DNA from: Methylobacterium gnaphalii
GTDB taxonomy: Bacteria > Pseudomonadota > Alphaproteobacteria > Rhizobiales > Beijerinckiaceae
Assembly: GCF_007992215.1 (NCBI RefSeq)
Contig: NZ_BJZV01000016.1
Span: 52,227 to 116,226 of the forward strand
DNA length: 64,000 bases
Direction of reading: 5' to 3'
Position numbers and translations under genes: made by a program. The notes below the pieces were generated by a model, which searched no databases, had not been told where the DNA came from, and saw nothing but the letters and a program-made list of their open reading frames with translations. Below, piece after piece: positions 1 through 8,847 of this stretch (the first letter of the stretch is position 1; each line of letters starts with the position of its first letter).

Positions 1-736
1 CCGTGCGGCCCACCGTCCAGTTGCCGAAGATCACGGCGGCGATCGCAAGATACCCGGCGCCGTTGGTCATCCCTTCCGTGAAGGTGTGGATGTCGCCGAT
101 GGACAGGAAGGTGCCGGCGAGCGCCGCGAGCATGCCGGTCATCAGGATGGCGCCGAAGCGCAGGGCCTCGACCGACAGCCCGGCGCGTTCGAGGGTGCGC
201 GGATCGTCGCCTGCCGCCGTCAGCGCGATCCCGATCGCGGTCTGGCGGAGCACGAAGGCCGCCAAGATGACGACCACGATGGCTGCATAGACGAGCCAGA
301 CCTGCCGGAAGACCGCCTCTCCAAAGACTGGGATGTCGCCGAGAAGTGGCGGTGTCCAGGCGGGGAAGCCGGGGATGGTCTCGCGCGAGCGCGCGCCGAA
401 GATCTCGCGATAGGCAAGCGTCGTTGCGCCAAGGACCAGGATGTTGAGGCCGAGGCCGGTGACGATCTGGTTCGCGCGTAGGACGACGGTGAGAAACGCC
501 TGGATCAGTGCCACGGGCAGCGCCGCCAGGAGGCCGACAAGAAGCCCGAGCGAGGGAGATCCCGTGGCCCAGGCCCCGACGGCGCCTCCGAAGGCGCCCG
601 CGAGCATCATGCCCTCGATGCTCATGTTGAGGACCCCTGCCCGCTCGCTGATCAGCTCGCCGATGGCGGCCAAGAGCAGCGGCATAGCGAGGCGGATCGA
701 GGAGCCGATGAAGACGGCGAGAAGTGCGGCGGTCAT
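1..736 (-). CDS. BMP-type ABC transporter permease 2 (3' end outside window)
   Basis: This is an inner-membrane permease of the branched-chain/ribose transport superfamily (BPD_transp_2), second permease of a nucleoside/purine-type importer. The reading frame is open from an ATG at 734-736 to the window edge, so the C-terminus is missing. It starts MTAALLAVFIGSSIRLAMPL and carries the family's hydrophobic helices plus ISERAGVLNMSIEGMM and a SLGLLVGLLAALPVAL stretch. It lies 7 bp after the stop of the preceding permease and is the last visible gene of the minus-strand order substrate-binding protein, ATPase, permease, permease, typical of NupA/BmpA-type systems. The substrate is not visible in the sequence; the purine catabolic neighbours suggest a purine, nucleoside or ureide. 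Confidence 0.9.
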   Translation of the reverse strand, partial: MTAALLAVFIGSSIRLAMPLLLAAIGELISERAGVLNMSIEGMMLAGAFGGAVGAWATGSPSLGLLVGLLAALPVALIQAFLTVVLRANQIVTGLGLNILVLGATTLAYREIFGARSRETIPGFPAWTPPLLGDIPVFGEAVFRQVWLVYAAIVVVILAAFVLRQTAIGIALTAAGDDPRTLERAGLSVEALRFGAILMTGMLAALAGTFLSIGDIHTFTEGMTNGAGYLAIAAVIFGNWTVGRT

Positions 737-743
737 CCTCGTT

Positions 744-1823
744 TCAATGCCCGGCGTCGCGCCGGTCGAGCCAATAGGCCGCTCCGGCGACGGTGAGGAT
801 GATGAGCCCCTGCATGACCTGAATCAGTGCCGTGGGGATGCTTGCCCCCATCTCCATGCTGATCCCAGCCGAACGGAGGAAGCCGAACAGCAGTGAGGCC
901 GCGATGACACCGAGGACCGATCCTCGCGAGAGCAATCCGACGACGAGTCCATCGTAGCCGTAGCCCGAGGAGAAGCCGGCCCGTAGCGAGTATTGTTCTC
1001 CGAGCAGCATCAGGCCGCCGGCAAGGCCGCCGAAGGCGCCGGCGATCGCGAGCGCCGTCACGACCGTCGTGGCGTAGGAGAAGCCGGCGCGGGTCGCGGC
1101 GGTCGGATTGAGCCCGACTGCGTGGAGCTGGAAGCCGAAGCGCGAGCGTGTCAGGACGAGAGCGACCACCACGGCGAGGACGATCGCGGCCAAGAGTCCG
1201 GCCGTCACGGGTGCGGCGGCATCACCGGTCAGGAGCGGGATCTGGGTCGCCTCGGGAACCGGCAGCGATTCCGGAAGGGTCGCGGCGCTCGTCATGGGCT
1301 GGCGCAGCAGCGCCGTCGACTGGACGCACCAATAGACCAGCCAGACTGCAATGAAGGAGAGCAGCAGCGTGCTGATGACCTCGTTGGTGCCGATCCGCGC
1401 CTTCAGGACTCCTGCCAAGGCACCCCAGGCGGTCCCCGCCAAGGTCGCACCGAGAAGGGGAACGAGGAAAGCCAACCCGAAGGGCAGCGCGCCGACCCCG
1501 TGCTGCAGGGCAAGAGCCGTCGCAGCAATCCCGCCCACGGCGATCTGGCCCTCGCCTCCGACATTGGTCAGCCCAGCACGGTTCGCCAGGATGAAGCCGA
1601 GCCCGATCAGCGCGTAGACGACCGATCGATTGAGCGAAACCGAGATCGCATAGGGCGATCCGATCGTGCCGTCGACAAAGCTCTCGAGGGCATCGCGGAA
1701 AGGCACGCCGAGCATCGCAATCAGGGCGATGCCGGCCAAGGCTGCTGTGAGCACCGCGAGGACAGGAACCAGGAGCCCCAGCGGCGCACGGCCAGTGCCG
1801 AGCAAAGTCGAGCTCGCGCTCAT
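744..1823 (-). CDS. BMP-type ABC transporter permease 1
   Basis: A 359-residue inner-membrane permease of the BPD_transp_2 family. About eight to ten hydrophobic segments are visible. The stretch ILANRAGLTNVGGEGQIAVG is the 'aGl.NiG.eGQm' signature of the first permease in nucleoside/simple-sugar BMP systems, and GTNEVISTLLLSFIAVWLVY is the cytoplasmic-loop region that contacts the ATPase. Its ATG overlaps the ATPase stop as ATGA (1820-1823), indicating translational coupling. It should form a heterodimeric channel with the permease at 1-736. Confidence 0.93.
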   Translation of the reverse strand: MSASSTLLGTGRAPLGLLVPVLAVLTAALAGIALIAMLGVPFRDALESFVDGTIGSPYAISVSLNRSVVYALIGLGFILANRAGLTNVGGEGQIAVGGIAATALALQHGVGALPFGLAFLVPLLGATLAGTAWGALAGVLKARIGTNEVISTLLLSFIAVWLVYWCVQSTALLRQPMTSAATLPESLPVPEATQIPLLTGDAAAPVTAGLLAAIVLAVVVALVLTRSRFGFQLHAVGLNPTAATRAGFSYATTVVTALAIAGAFGGLAGGLMLLGEQYSLRAGFSSGYGYDGLVVGLLSRGSVLGVIAASLLFGFLRSAGISMEMGASIPTALIQVMQGLIILTVAGAAYWLDRRDAGH

Positions 1824-3442
1824 GCGGCCTTCTCCGAAATCGCGGGCTCTTCGGGAGCAGCCTGGCCGGCCATCATCGCGCCGATGGCGTTGCGGTGACG
1901 AGGATCGGACGGTCGCTCGCCGACGATGCGGCCGCGATAGATCACCGCGATCCGATGGGCGACGGTCAGGACCTCGTCGAGTTCGGACGAGATCAGCAGC
2001 ACTGCGACGCCACGGGAAGCCGCCTCCCGGATCAGCGCATAGACCGCCTCGACCGCGCCGACATCGAGCCCGCGGGTTGGCTGGGCGGCCAACAGGAACC
2101 GCAGGCCAGGCGCGGTTAGCTCACGAGCGAGCACCGCCTTCTGCTGGTTGCCGCCTGAGAGACGGCCGAAGCGTGCATCGGGTCCGGTCGCGCGCACGTC
2201 GAAGCGCTGCATCATTTCGGCCGCGGCGTCGTACATTGCCTGACGCCGCAGCAGGCCGAAACGCGTGAAATCGCCGGTGCGGTTGAGAAAGATGTTCTCG
2301 GCGACGCTCATGTCGACGATCGCACCGACACGGTGTCGATCCTCAGGAACGATACCGATTCCGGCTTGCGTGAAGGCGGTCGGCTTGCGTCCCGTCAGAT
2401 CCTGCTCGCCGAGAAAGAGTCGGCCGCTATCGGGAGCGCGCAGGCCCGCCAGAATGAGCCCTAGCTCGCTCTGCCCATTGCCCTCAACGCCGGCGAGCCC
2501 GACGATCTCGCCGGCGCGCAGGGTCAGCGTAACGCCGTTGAGCCGCGTGGCGCCATCCGCGTCACGCTGCGAGATGTTGTCGATCTGGAGGACATCCGGG
2601 CCGGCTGGAATCTCGGCGGGCTTCGGTTTGTCCGGCTTCTCCGCAGGGCCTGCCTCGGCAACACCGAGTGTGGCGGCCATTGCCGAATCCAGAGTGTCGA
2701 GGTCGCGACGGATCATGGCGCGCACCAGCCGCTCGATCTCGCGGGCCGGTGCCTCCGATGTCGCCGCGACCTGCCCCTGGCGAAGAACGGTCGCGCGATC
2801 GGCCGCCTCCCGGATCTCGGCGAGCTTGTGGGTTACGAGCAGGACCGCCGCGCCCTCCTCCGCGACCCGGCGGCAGACGCCGAGCAGGCTGCGGATCTCG
2901 TCGGGCAGCAGCACCGCCGTCGGCTCGTCGAGGATGAGCAGGCGCGGCTCCAGCATCAGGCACTTGACGATCTCGACCCGCTGGCGCTCGCCGATCGAGA
3001 GATCGCCGACACGTGCGAAAGGCGCGAGCGCGAGGCCGTATCGCTCCGCGAGCCCATCGAGGCGCCTGGCCCAGCCGCGCCGGTCGAGGATGCCCCGGAC
3101 GCGGCCGAGCATCAGGTTATCGACGACGCTCATCTCGTCGACGAGACTGAAATGCTGATGAACCATCGCGATCCCGGCCGCGAGGGCGTCCCGCGGCCCA
3201 ACCGGACGATAGGGCTTACCCTCGACGCGCATCTCGCCCTCGCTCGGCGGATGCATGCCGAAGACGAGATTGCAGAGCGTCGATTTCCCAGCGCCGTTCT
3301 CGCCGAGCAGGCAATGGACTTCGCCCGCCCGGATCGTCAGGTCGACGGCCGACAGCGCGGTGAACGCGCCGAATCGACGGGTCAGCCCGTCGAGTTCGAG
3401 CAGGGCGCCGGAGGATTTCGCGTCCGTGACGGGAGCGTTCAC
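1820..3442 (-). CDS. BMP-type ABC transporter ATP-binding protein (double ABC domain)
   Basis: A 540-residue ATPase with two fused nucleotide-binding domains, as in RbsA/NupO-type importers. Domain 1 has a Walker A (GENGAGKST), signature LSIGERQRVEI and Walker B LLILDEPTAVL. Domain 2 has a degenerate P-loop (GVEGNGQSEL), signature LSGGNQQKAVLARE and FLLAAQPTRGLD, so probably only one site is fully catalytic. An acidic, Lys/Pro-rich linker (EAGPAEKPDKPKPAEIPAGP) joins them. I chose the GTG at 3440-3442 because it overlaps the stop of the binding-protein gene (GTGA) and places ALLELDGLTRRFG near the N-terminus; a longer in-frame extension reads back into the preceding gene and lacks family similarity. 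Confidence 0.93.
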   Translation of the reverse strand: MNAPVTDAKSSGALLELDGLTRRFGAFTALSAVDLTIRAGEVHCLLGENGAGKSTLCNLVFGMHPPSEGEMRVEGKPYRPVGPRDALAAGIAMVHQHFSLVDEMSVVDNLMLGRVRGILDRRGWARRLDGLAERYGLALAPFARVGDLSIGERQRVEIVKCLMLEPRLLILDEPTAVLLPDEIRSLLGVCRRVAEEGAAVLLVTHKLAEIREAADRATVLRQGQVAATSEAPAREIERLVRAMIRRDLDTLDSAMAATLGVAEAGPAEKPDKPKPAEIPAGPDVLQIDNISQRDADGATRLNGVTLTLRAGEIVGLAGVEGNGQSELGLILAGLRAPDSGRLFLGEQDLTGRKPTAFTQAGIGIVPEDRHRVGAIVDMSVAENIFLNRTGDFTRFGLLRRQAMYDAAAEMMQRFDVRATGPDARFGRLSGGNQQKAVLARELTAPGLRFLLAAQPTRGLDVGAVEAVYALIREAASRGVAVLLISSELDEVLTVAHRIAVIYRGRIVGERPSDPRHRNAIGAMMAGQAAPEEPAISEKAA

Positions 3443-4434
3443 CCCTCCAGGACCTTGATCTTGCCAGCGAGAATGTCTGCCTTGATCGCGTCGAGCTTGG
3501 CCTTCATCTCCGGCGTCGCGCCGCAGATGATCATGTCCGAAGCTTCGGGGCCCATAGCGAGGCCGAACGGCTTGTAACCGGCGGCCCAGCTGCCACCGAC
3601 GAACTGGTCTAAGGCGTAGCGAACCTGATAGCCGACGCCAGTGATCGAGTAGGCGACGTAGAGCGGATCGGAGCCGCAATAGTTCGCGTAGCTCCCGATA
3701 ATGTGGGTGCTTTTCTCCTTGGCTGCCTGTTCCAGGCCACGCAGGCCGAGGTTGAGGATGTGGTAGTGTACGTCCGCGCCCTGGGCGATCGCGGCGAGCG
3801 TTGCTTCCTTGGCCTTGGCGACGTTGTCGAAATCGCCCGTGTAGTTCTCGAAGAACTTGATGTTCGGGTTGATGCTCTTCGCGCCCATGCCGAACTCCTT
3901 GCCGGCATTGACGATCGAGGGCAGCTCCATGCCGCCGACATAGCTGACGGCACCGGTCTTCGAGAGCATGGCCGCTGCCGCTCCGGCGACATAGGCGATC
4001 TCGGCCTGCTTCACGTCGTAGCCGGCGACGTTCGGGGCGGATTCACCCGCATTGCCGCCGACAATCGAGAACTTCACCTTCGGGAAGCGCTTGGCGATCT
4101 TATAGACGGCGGCCTGTGTCTGCCCGCCGACGCCGATGACGAGGCCGTTCTTGGAGGCAAGCTGCGTCAGCGCCTGCTCCATGTCGGCGTAGTTGATGTT
4201 CTCGATCATCTGCACCTTGATCGCATCGCCGTGCTGCTTCTGCGCAGCGACGAGGCCGTCATAGCCGGACTCCATCCAGCCCTTGTCCGACTTCGAGCCC
4301 GGGATCAGGATCCCGATGCGCGCCGGATCGGCGGCGACGGCACGTTGCGGCAGCACGGCAAATCCCAGGGCAACGGACAGGCTGCCCACGGCAACTGCGA
4401 GCAGGCGACGTCGGCTCGGTCGAGAAATCGGCAT
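3439..4434 (-). CDS. BMP family ABC transporter substrate-binding protein
   Basis: A 331-residue periplasmic binding protein of the BMP (basic membrane protein, Med/PnrA-like) family. An arginine-rich N-region followed by a hydrophobic stretch and RAVAADPARIG looks like a Sec or Tat-like signal peptide cut near AVA-AD. The mature part shows IGILIPGSKSDKGWMESGYD, typical of the family's first strand and purine-binding pocket, and ends KADILAGKIKVLEG. It is the promoter-proximal gene of a minus-strand importer operon (binding protein, ATPase, two permeases) and diverges from a ureide-degrading operon, so a purine nucleoside, nucleobase or ureide ligand is likely. The exact ligand cannot be read from the sequence. 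Confidence 0.93.
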   Translation of the reverse strand: MPISRPSRRRLLAVAVGSLSVALGFAVLPQRAVAADPARIGILIPGSKSDKGWMESGYDGLVAAQKQHGDAIKVQMIENINYADMEQALTQLASKNGLVIGVGGQTQAAVYKIAKRFPKVKFSIVGGNAGESAPNVAGYDVKQAEIAYVAGAAAAMLSKTGAVSYVGGMELPSIVNAGKEFGMGAKSINPNIKFFENYTGDFDNVAKAKEATLAAIAQGADVHYHILNLGLRGLEQAAKEKSTHIIGSYANYCGSDPLYVAYSITGVGYQVRYALDQFVGGSWAAGYKPFGLAMGPEASDMIICGATPEMKAKLDAIKADILAGKIKVLEG

Positions 4435-4690
4435 GGAAAGGTCTCGGCGCGCTTTTAATGGCGGGGTGGAGAAATTCGGACGATCGTGATCGGCCGGGAG
4501 TTCGGAGCCTTCGTTCGCAACGGCCGTGCCAAGGCTACGCTTGCCGGCGCCTGAAACGCCGCTTCACCTCATTCGCATGAGCCCAGCTTCCAGTCGGTCA
4601 GCACGGATGCCCGGATGTGTGGCTCCAGGGCCGCTCGACTGGCGAGTGAATTGCCTCTCCAGCCCGCGCTGAAGCGAACTGGAGAACACG
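4435..4690. promoter_or_regulatory. Divergent promoter region between importer and ureide operons
   Basis: This 256-bp non-coding interval separates two operons that diverge and appear functionally linked, so both promoters and a shared operator are expected here. A GGAG box at 4681-4684 precedes the ATG at 4691. I see no strong consensus promoter or clear long inverted repeat, and no regulator gene is adjacent. Confidence 0.45.
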
Positions 4691-5497
4691 ATGACGTCGG
4701 TGCCCGGAAAGGCGGACGAGGAAGCAGAAGGTCGCCTCGGGGTCGGCTCGATCTTTCATTGGCGCGCGAGCGCCGGAATGGTCGACATGGCAATGCCGCA
4801 GCCCGCCCCAGTTCGGTTGGTCCTCCCGACTGCGCCGCAGGCGGTGACGATCGACCTGCTGCGTACGGCCATCGTCGTCATCGACATGCAGAACGACTTC
4901 TGTGCCAACGGCGGCTGGGTCGATCATCTCGGCTTCGACTACACACCGGATCGCGCTCCGATCGCCCCGCTTCAGCGCCTGTTGCCGCGCCTGCGGCAGG
5001 CTGGCGTTCCGGTCATCTGGGTGAACTGGGGCAACCGTCCCGATCTCGCGAACATGCCCCCGAACCAGATCCACCTCTACAAGCCGACCGGCGCCGGGAT
5101 CGGTCTCGGAGATCCGCTGCCGGGCAGCGGTGCGCCGGTCTTGCAGAAGGATTCCTGGGCCGCCGCCATCGTCGATGAGCTTGCGCCCGAGCCGCAGGAC
5201 ATTCTGGTCGACAAGTACCGGATCAGCGGGTTCTGGGACACGCCGCTCGACTCGATCCTGCGCAACCTCGGGATCAGGACGGTTCTGTTCGCAGGCGTGA
5301 ACACGGACCAATGCGTTCTGCACTCGCTGACCGACGCGAACTTCCTCGGCTATGGCTGTATCCTCGTGGAGGATTGTTGTGCCACGACCTCCCCTGACTT
5401 CTGTACCCAGGCGACCGTCTGGAACGTGAAGAAGTGCTTCGGATTCGTCACGGGATCCGAGACGATCCTGGAAGCGCTCGACGGCCTGTCCCCGTGA
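4691..5497 (+). CDS. Isochorismatase-family cysteine hydrolase
   Basis: A 268-residue cysteine hydrolase of the isochorismatase/nicotinamidase fold. The catalytic triad is visible: Asp65 in VVIDMQNDFC, Lys175 in DKYRISGF and nucleophile Cys208 in GVNTDQCVLH. Family members hydrolyse small amides or ureides (ureidoacrylate, biuret, N-carbamoylsarcosine). The 3' end overlaps the amidase gene by GTGA (5494-5497), so the two are coupled. In a cluster with allE and allA it probably removes a carbamoyl or amide group from a ureide; biuret hydrolase paired with an allophanate-type amidase is an alternative. The ATG at 4691 has a GGAG box, but the first 32 residues are dispensable by family length and ATGs at 4787 or 4793 are possible. 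Confidence 0.88.
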   Translation: MTSVPGKADEEAEGRLGVGSIFHWRASAGMVDMAMPQPAPVRLVLPTAPQAVTIDLLRTAIVVIDMQNDFCANGGWVDHLGFDYTPDRAPIAPLQRLLPRLRQAGVPVIWVNWGNRPDLANMPPNQIHLYKPTGAGIGLGDPLPGSGAPVLQKDSWAAAIVDELAPEPQDILVDKYRISGFWDTPLDSILRNLGIRTVLFAGVNTDQCVLHSLTDANFLGYGCILVEDCCATTSPDFCTQATVWNVKKCFGFVTGSETILEALDGLSP

Positions 5498-6750
5498 GCC
5501 GCCAGAAGCCGCGAGCCGATGCCTTTCTTCCCGGACCACGACGCAGGTTGCCGCCGACCGGCGCAGGTCGGCTCGACGGGCTGACCTTCGCCGTCAAGGA
5601 TCTCATCGACGTCGAAGGGTGCGTGACCGGCGGCGGCAATCCGGATTGGCGTGCGGCCGCGAGGCCGGCCGCGACATCCTCGCCCGCAGTCGCAGCTCTG
5701 CGCACCGCTGGAGCGAACTTCGTCGGCCAGACCGTTACGGACGAACTCGCCTTCAGCCTGGAAGGTGTGAACGTCCATGATGGCACGCCACCGAACCCGG
5801 CGGCGCCGGATCGGCTGCCGGGCGGCTCGTCGAGCGGCTCCGCCTCGGCCGTTGCCGCCGGGCTCGCGGATTTCGCGCTCGGGACCGATACCGGCGGCTC
5901 GGTGCGGATCCCAGGCTCGTTCTGCGGTCTCTTCGCCTTCCGCCCCACGCATGGGCGCATCACCCTCGATGGCGTGATCCCCTTCGCTCCGAGCTACGAC
6001 ACGCTGGGATGGTTCGCTCGCGATACGCAGGTCTTGGCCCGTGTCGGTGATGTTCTTCTGAGTGAACGGGTTTCGACGCCGATCACGCAGTTCGTCCTCG
6101 TCGAGGATGCCTTCGCGCTCGCCGATCCCGAGGTTGCTGCTACACTGCTCGCCGCCCTTCCCCCGGCATTGTCATCAGCCCCGACCATCCGCCTGTTCGA
6201 CAAAGGCAGTGCTGCCTGGCGGGAGGCCTACCGGGTCCTGCAAGGCGCAGAGATTTGGGGGAACCTCGGGCCTTGGATCACCGAGCGGCAGCCGCTTTTC
6301 GGACCAGCGATCGCCGAGCGCTTCGCCGACGCTGCCACGATCGGAGCGGCCGAAGTCGCACAGTGGCAACCCGTCCGCGACGCGATCCGCTCGCGGGTCC
6401 GGGCATATTGCCCGCCCGGAACCGCACTCGTACTTCCCACCTCGCCGACAACCGCGCTTCCCCGTAACGCCAAGAGCATCGCCATTGGCGACTTCTACGC
6501 CCGTGCCTTGCCAATGACAGCGATCGCGGGACATGGCGGCCTACCCCAGGTGACCATTCCCTTAGTGCAGATCGCGGGGGCTCCGGTGGGTCTGTCGCTG
6601 ATTGCGTCTGCCGGCGCAGACGAGGCACTGCTCGTGACCGTGGCGCGGATGTTCGAAAGCCTTCGCGCCGCACCCCGCTTCCGAGACTCCGAAGGTATTC
6701 AGAGAAGCGTCTCTGCCACCCCTCAAGACAGGAGCAGCCGTACCTCATGA
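5494..6750 (+). CDS. Amidase (amidase-signature family)
   Basis: A 418-residue amidase-signature hydrolase using a Ser-cisSer-Lys triad. The lysine lies in FAVKDLIDVEG, the glycine/serine signature is LPGGSSSGSASAVAAG, and the nucleophile region is GTDTGGSVRIPGSFCG. It is similar to GatA/AtzE/AtzF-type enzymes but has no C-terminal allophanate hydrolase domain. The GTG at 5494 is chosen because it overlaps the upstream stop as GTGA; the end overlaps allE as ATGA (6747-6750). Tight coupling to a cysteine hydrolase and two ureide enzymes suggests that it releases ammonia from a purine-derived amide. The substrate is inferred only. Confidence 0.88.
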   Translation: MSRQKPRADAFLPGPRRRLPPTGAGRLDGLTFAVKDLIDVEGCVTGGGNPDWRAAARPAATSSPAVAALRTAGANFVGQTVTDELAFSLEGVNVHDGTPPNPAAPDRLPGGSSSGSASAVAAGLADFALGTDTGGSVRIPGSFCGLFAFRPTHGRITLDGVIPFAPSYDTLGWFARDTQVLARVGDVLLSERVSTPITQFVLVEDAFALADPEVAATLLAALPPALSSAPTIRLFDKGSAAWREAYRVLQGAEIWGNLGPWITERQPLFGPAIAERFADAATIGAAEVAQWQPVRDAIRSRVRAYCPPGTALVLPTSPTTALPRNAKSIAIGDFYARALPMTAIAGHGGLPQVTIPLVQIAGAPVGLSLIASAGADEALLVTVARMFESLRAAPRFRDSEGIQRSVSATPQDRSSRTS

Positions 6751-7574
6751 CAAAGCTCTACCATGGGCCGGCTGGTGGTTTGCCGGGGCAATCCGAGTTG
6801 CATACTGGGCGCGCTGTCTTCACCGAGGCCTATGCGGTCATTCCGAAGGCCGTCATGAGCGACATCGTGACGAGCGCCCTTCCCTTCTGGGACAAGACAC
6901 GCGCCTGGATCCTTGCAAAGCCGATGACAGGCTTTGCCGAGACGTTCGCACAGTACCTGATGGAAACCGCCCCCCAGGGCGGGAGTGACCGTCCGGAACC
7001 CGATCGGAACGTGCAGGGCGTTCTGTTCGTCGTCGAGGGTGAAATAACCGTGACCCTCGACAATCATCAGCATCGCCTGGAGGCCGGCGGTTACGCCTAC
7101 CTCCCTCCCGGCTCGGCCTGGACTGTCCGGAACGAAGGATCGGTGATCGCCCGCTATCACTGGATCAGGAAGCGTTATGCCTATGTCGAGGGCATCGAGG
7201 TACCGACATCAATCTTCACCTCGGATGATGCCGTCGAGCCCATCGCCATGCCTGGCACCGAGGGCCGTTGGGCTACGACGCGTTTCGTCGACCCCAATGA
7301 CCTTCGCCACGACATGCATGTGAATATCGTTACGCTGGCCCCTGGGGCCGTCATCCCGTTCGAGGAGACGCATGTCATGGAGCATGGACTCTTCGTACTC
7401 GAGGGAAAGGGCGTCTACCGCCTCAACCGCGACTGGATCGAGGTTGAGGCCGGCGACTTCATGTGGCTTCGCGCCTTCTGCCCGCAGGCCTGCTACGCGG
7501 GGGGCTCGAGACCATTCCGATATCTGCTCTACAAGGACGTCAACCGGCATGTCGCCTTCGGCAAAGCAGGTTGA
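6747..7574 (+). CDS. allE: (S)-ureidoglycine aminohydrolase (bicupin)
   Basis: A 275-residue bicupin. The N-terminal cupin has GVLFVVEGEITVTLDNHQH and AYLPPGSAW; the C-terminal cupin has TLAPGAVIPFEETHVMEHGL followed by FVLEGKGVYRLN and a metal-site pattern with His, Glu and His. The N-terminus (GQSELHTGRAVFTEAYAVIP) matches AllE/YlbA, which deaminates (S)-ureidoglycine to ureidoglycolate and ammonia with Mn2+. It overlaps the amidase by ATGA and is followed 4 bp later by allA, the enzyme that uses its product. The allantoinase and allantoate amidohydrolase expected upstream in the pathway are not in this window. Confidence 0.92.
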   Translation: MTKLYHGPAGGLPGQSELHTGRAVFTEAYAVIPKAVMSDIVTSALPFWDKTRAWILAKPMTGFAETFAQYLMETAPQGGSDRPEPDRNVQGVLFVVEGEITVTLDNHQHRLEAGGYAYLPPGSAWTVRNEGSVIARYHWIRKRYAYVEGIEVPTSIFTSDDAVEPIAMPGTEGRWATTRFVDPNDLRHDMHVNIVTLAPGAVIPFEETHVMEHGLFVLEGKGVYRLNRDWIEVEAGDFMWLRAFCPQACYAGGSRPFRYLLYKDVNRHVAFGKAG

Positions 7575-7578
7575 GGCG

Positions 7579-8085
7579 ATGGCGATCAGAAACAGGTTGA
7601 CGCCGCGACCGCTAACGCGGGCGACATTCGCGCCTTTCGGGGATGTGATCGACGTCTGCGGAGATCCGCCCAGGCCGATGAACGGCGAGAAAGCGTTGCG
7701 CTACCATGCGCTCGCCGAGGCTTATGCCCATGGGAGCGATGCCCGTATCGTCGTTAGTATTGCTGTGTCTCAGCCAGTTTCAGGCCTCGTCGACGTCTCG
7801 ATGGTGGAGCGCCATCCGTTGGGATCGCAGACATTCATGCCTCTCGGTGGCGGCAGTTCCCTGATCGTGGTTTGCCACGATGAACAGGGCCGCCCTGGAG
7901 CGCCACAAGCATTTATCGCCGCAAATGGTCAGGGAGTGAATTACCGCGCAAACACATGGCATGGCATATTATCGCCTATAGATCGCAGGCAGAGTTTTTT
8001 AGTTGTAGATCGAGATGGGTCTGGAAATAATGTTGAAGAATTTTTTTTCGACGAACCCTGGATTGTCGATTTGGATATTTCATAG
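7579..8085 (+). CDS. allA: Ureidoglycolate lyase
   Basis: A 168-residue AllA-type lyase that splits ureidoglycolate to glyoxylate and urea. Family features are APFGDVIDVCG at the N-terminus, VSMVERHPLGSQTFMPLGG (metal/substrate site), NYRANTWHGILSP and FLVVDRDG near the end. The ATG at 7579 lies 4 bp after the allE stop; a longer in-frame extension back into allE has no family similarity. Codon use becomes clearly AT-richer in the last 100 bases (about 7985-8085), unlike the rest of the operon. The urea product links this locus to the urease operon at 37.9-43 kb. Confidence 0.93.
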   Translation: MAIRNRLTPRPLTRATFAPFGDVIDVCGDPPRPMNGEKALRYHALAEAYAHGSDARIVVSIAVSQPVSGLVDVSMVERHPLGSQTFMPLGGGSSLIVVCHDEQGRPGAPQAFIAANGQGVNYRANTWHGILSPIDRRQSFLVVDRDGSGNNVEEFFFDEPWIVDLDIS

Positions 8086-8385
8086 AGAGTTAGTGCGTCG
8101 CTATATCGGGATGTTGGGAAATTGAATTTTGAGTTGCTATTGCGAAAACGATTTATCCGAATGGCTTGCTCATAACTCAGTAAGCGTTGCCCTTATCGAG
8201 AGGTCGCTCTGAATCGCCATCATGCGCCCTCAATCGGCCTGCTGTTGCCGGGCTTGGGAAGTCAGCATCTTTGACGTGATAAGTGCGCCAAGAAGCGCGC
8301 TGCCTTGTAGCGCTTCTGGCAGAGAAGTTGCCTTACCGTACGGCGCGAGAGACGCAGTCTGACAGTGTTGTTAGCGGACGACAGT
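8086..8385. other. Non-coding interval, partly AT-rich
   Basis: The 300 bases between allA and the deaminase gene are AT-rich to about 8160 and then return to GC-rich DNA. I see no gene, no clear terminator hairpin and no recognisable operator. It probably holds the allA operon end and the promoter of the deaminase. Confidence 0.4.
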
Positions 8386-8847
8386 ATGGACGATCACGAA
8401 ATCTATCTGCGCGAGGCCATCGCAATCGGGCGCGCGAATATCGACGCCGGTGGGACGCCCTACGGAGCTGTCATCGTGCAAAACGGCAGAGTCATCGCGC
8501 GCGCTGCCAATCAGGTCCACGCAACACATGATCCGACCGCCCATGCCGAGGCGCTGGCCCTGCGCGAGGCCGGGCGTTTGCTGGGCCGTGCCAAGCTCGA
8601 CGACTGCATCGTCTATGCAAGCGGTCGTCCCTGCCCGATGTGCCACGCGGCGATGCGCCTTGCTGGCATCGGCAAGGCCTATTTCGCCTTCACCGCGGAA
8701 CAGGCCGCCCAGCATGGAGCTGCGAATGCGGCGCTCTATACCGAGCTCGCCCGCCCCCTTGATGAGCAACCGATGCGAGTCCAGCACCTCTTCATCGCTG
8801 ATGAACCGCCACCTTACGCGGAATGGGTCGAGCGCAAGCGGGGATGA
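8386..8847 (+). CDS. Nucleoside/guanine deaminase-like protein (CDA fold)
   Basis: A 153-residue zinc-dependent deaminase of the cytidine-deaminase superfamily. The zinc and catalytic motifs are HAEALALREAG and PCPMCHAAM, a His-Ala-Glu and Cys-Pro-x-x-Cys pair. Length and motifs fit the GuaD/tRNA-adenosine-deaminase-like group; beside a purine catabolic operon, guanine deaminase (guanine to xanthine) is the best guess. It starts MDDHEIYLREAIAIGRANI; a GTG at 8365 would add seven residues. A neighbouring 300-bp gap suggests its own promoter. Confidence 0.88.
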   Translation: MDDHEIYLREAIAIGRANIDAGGTPYGAVIVQNGRVIARAANQVHATHDPTAHAEALALREAGRLLGRAKLDDCIVYASGRPCPMCHAAMRLAGIGKAYFAFTAEQAAQHGAANAALYTELARPLDEQPMRVQHLFIADEPPPYAEWVERKRG

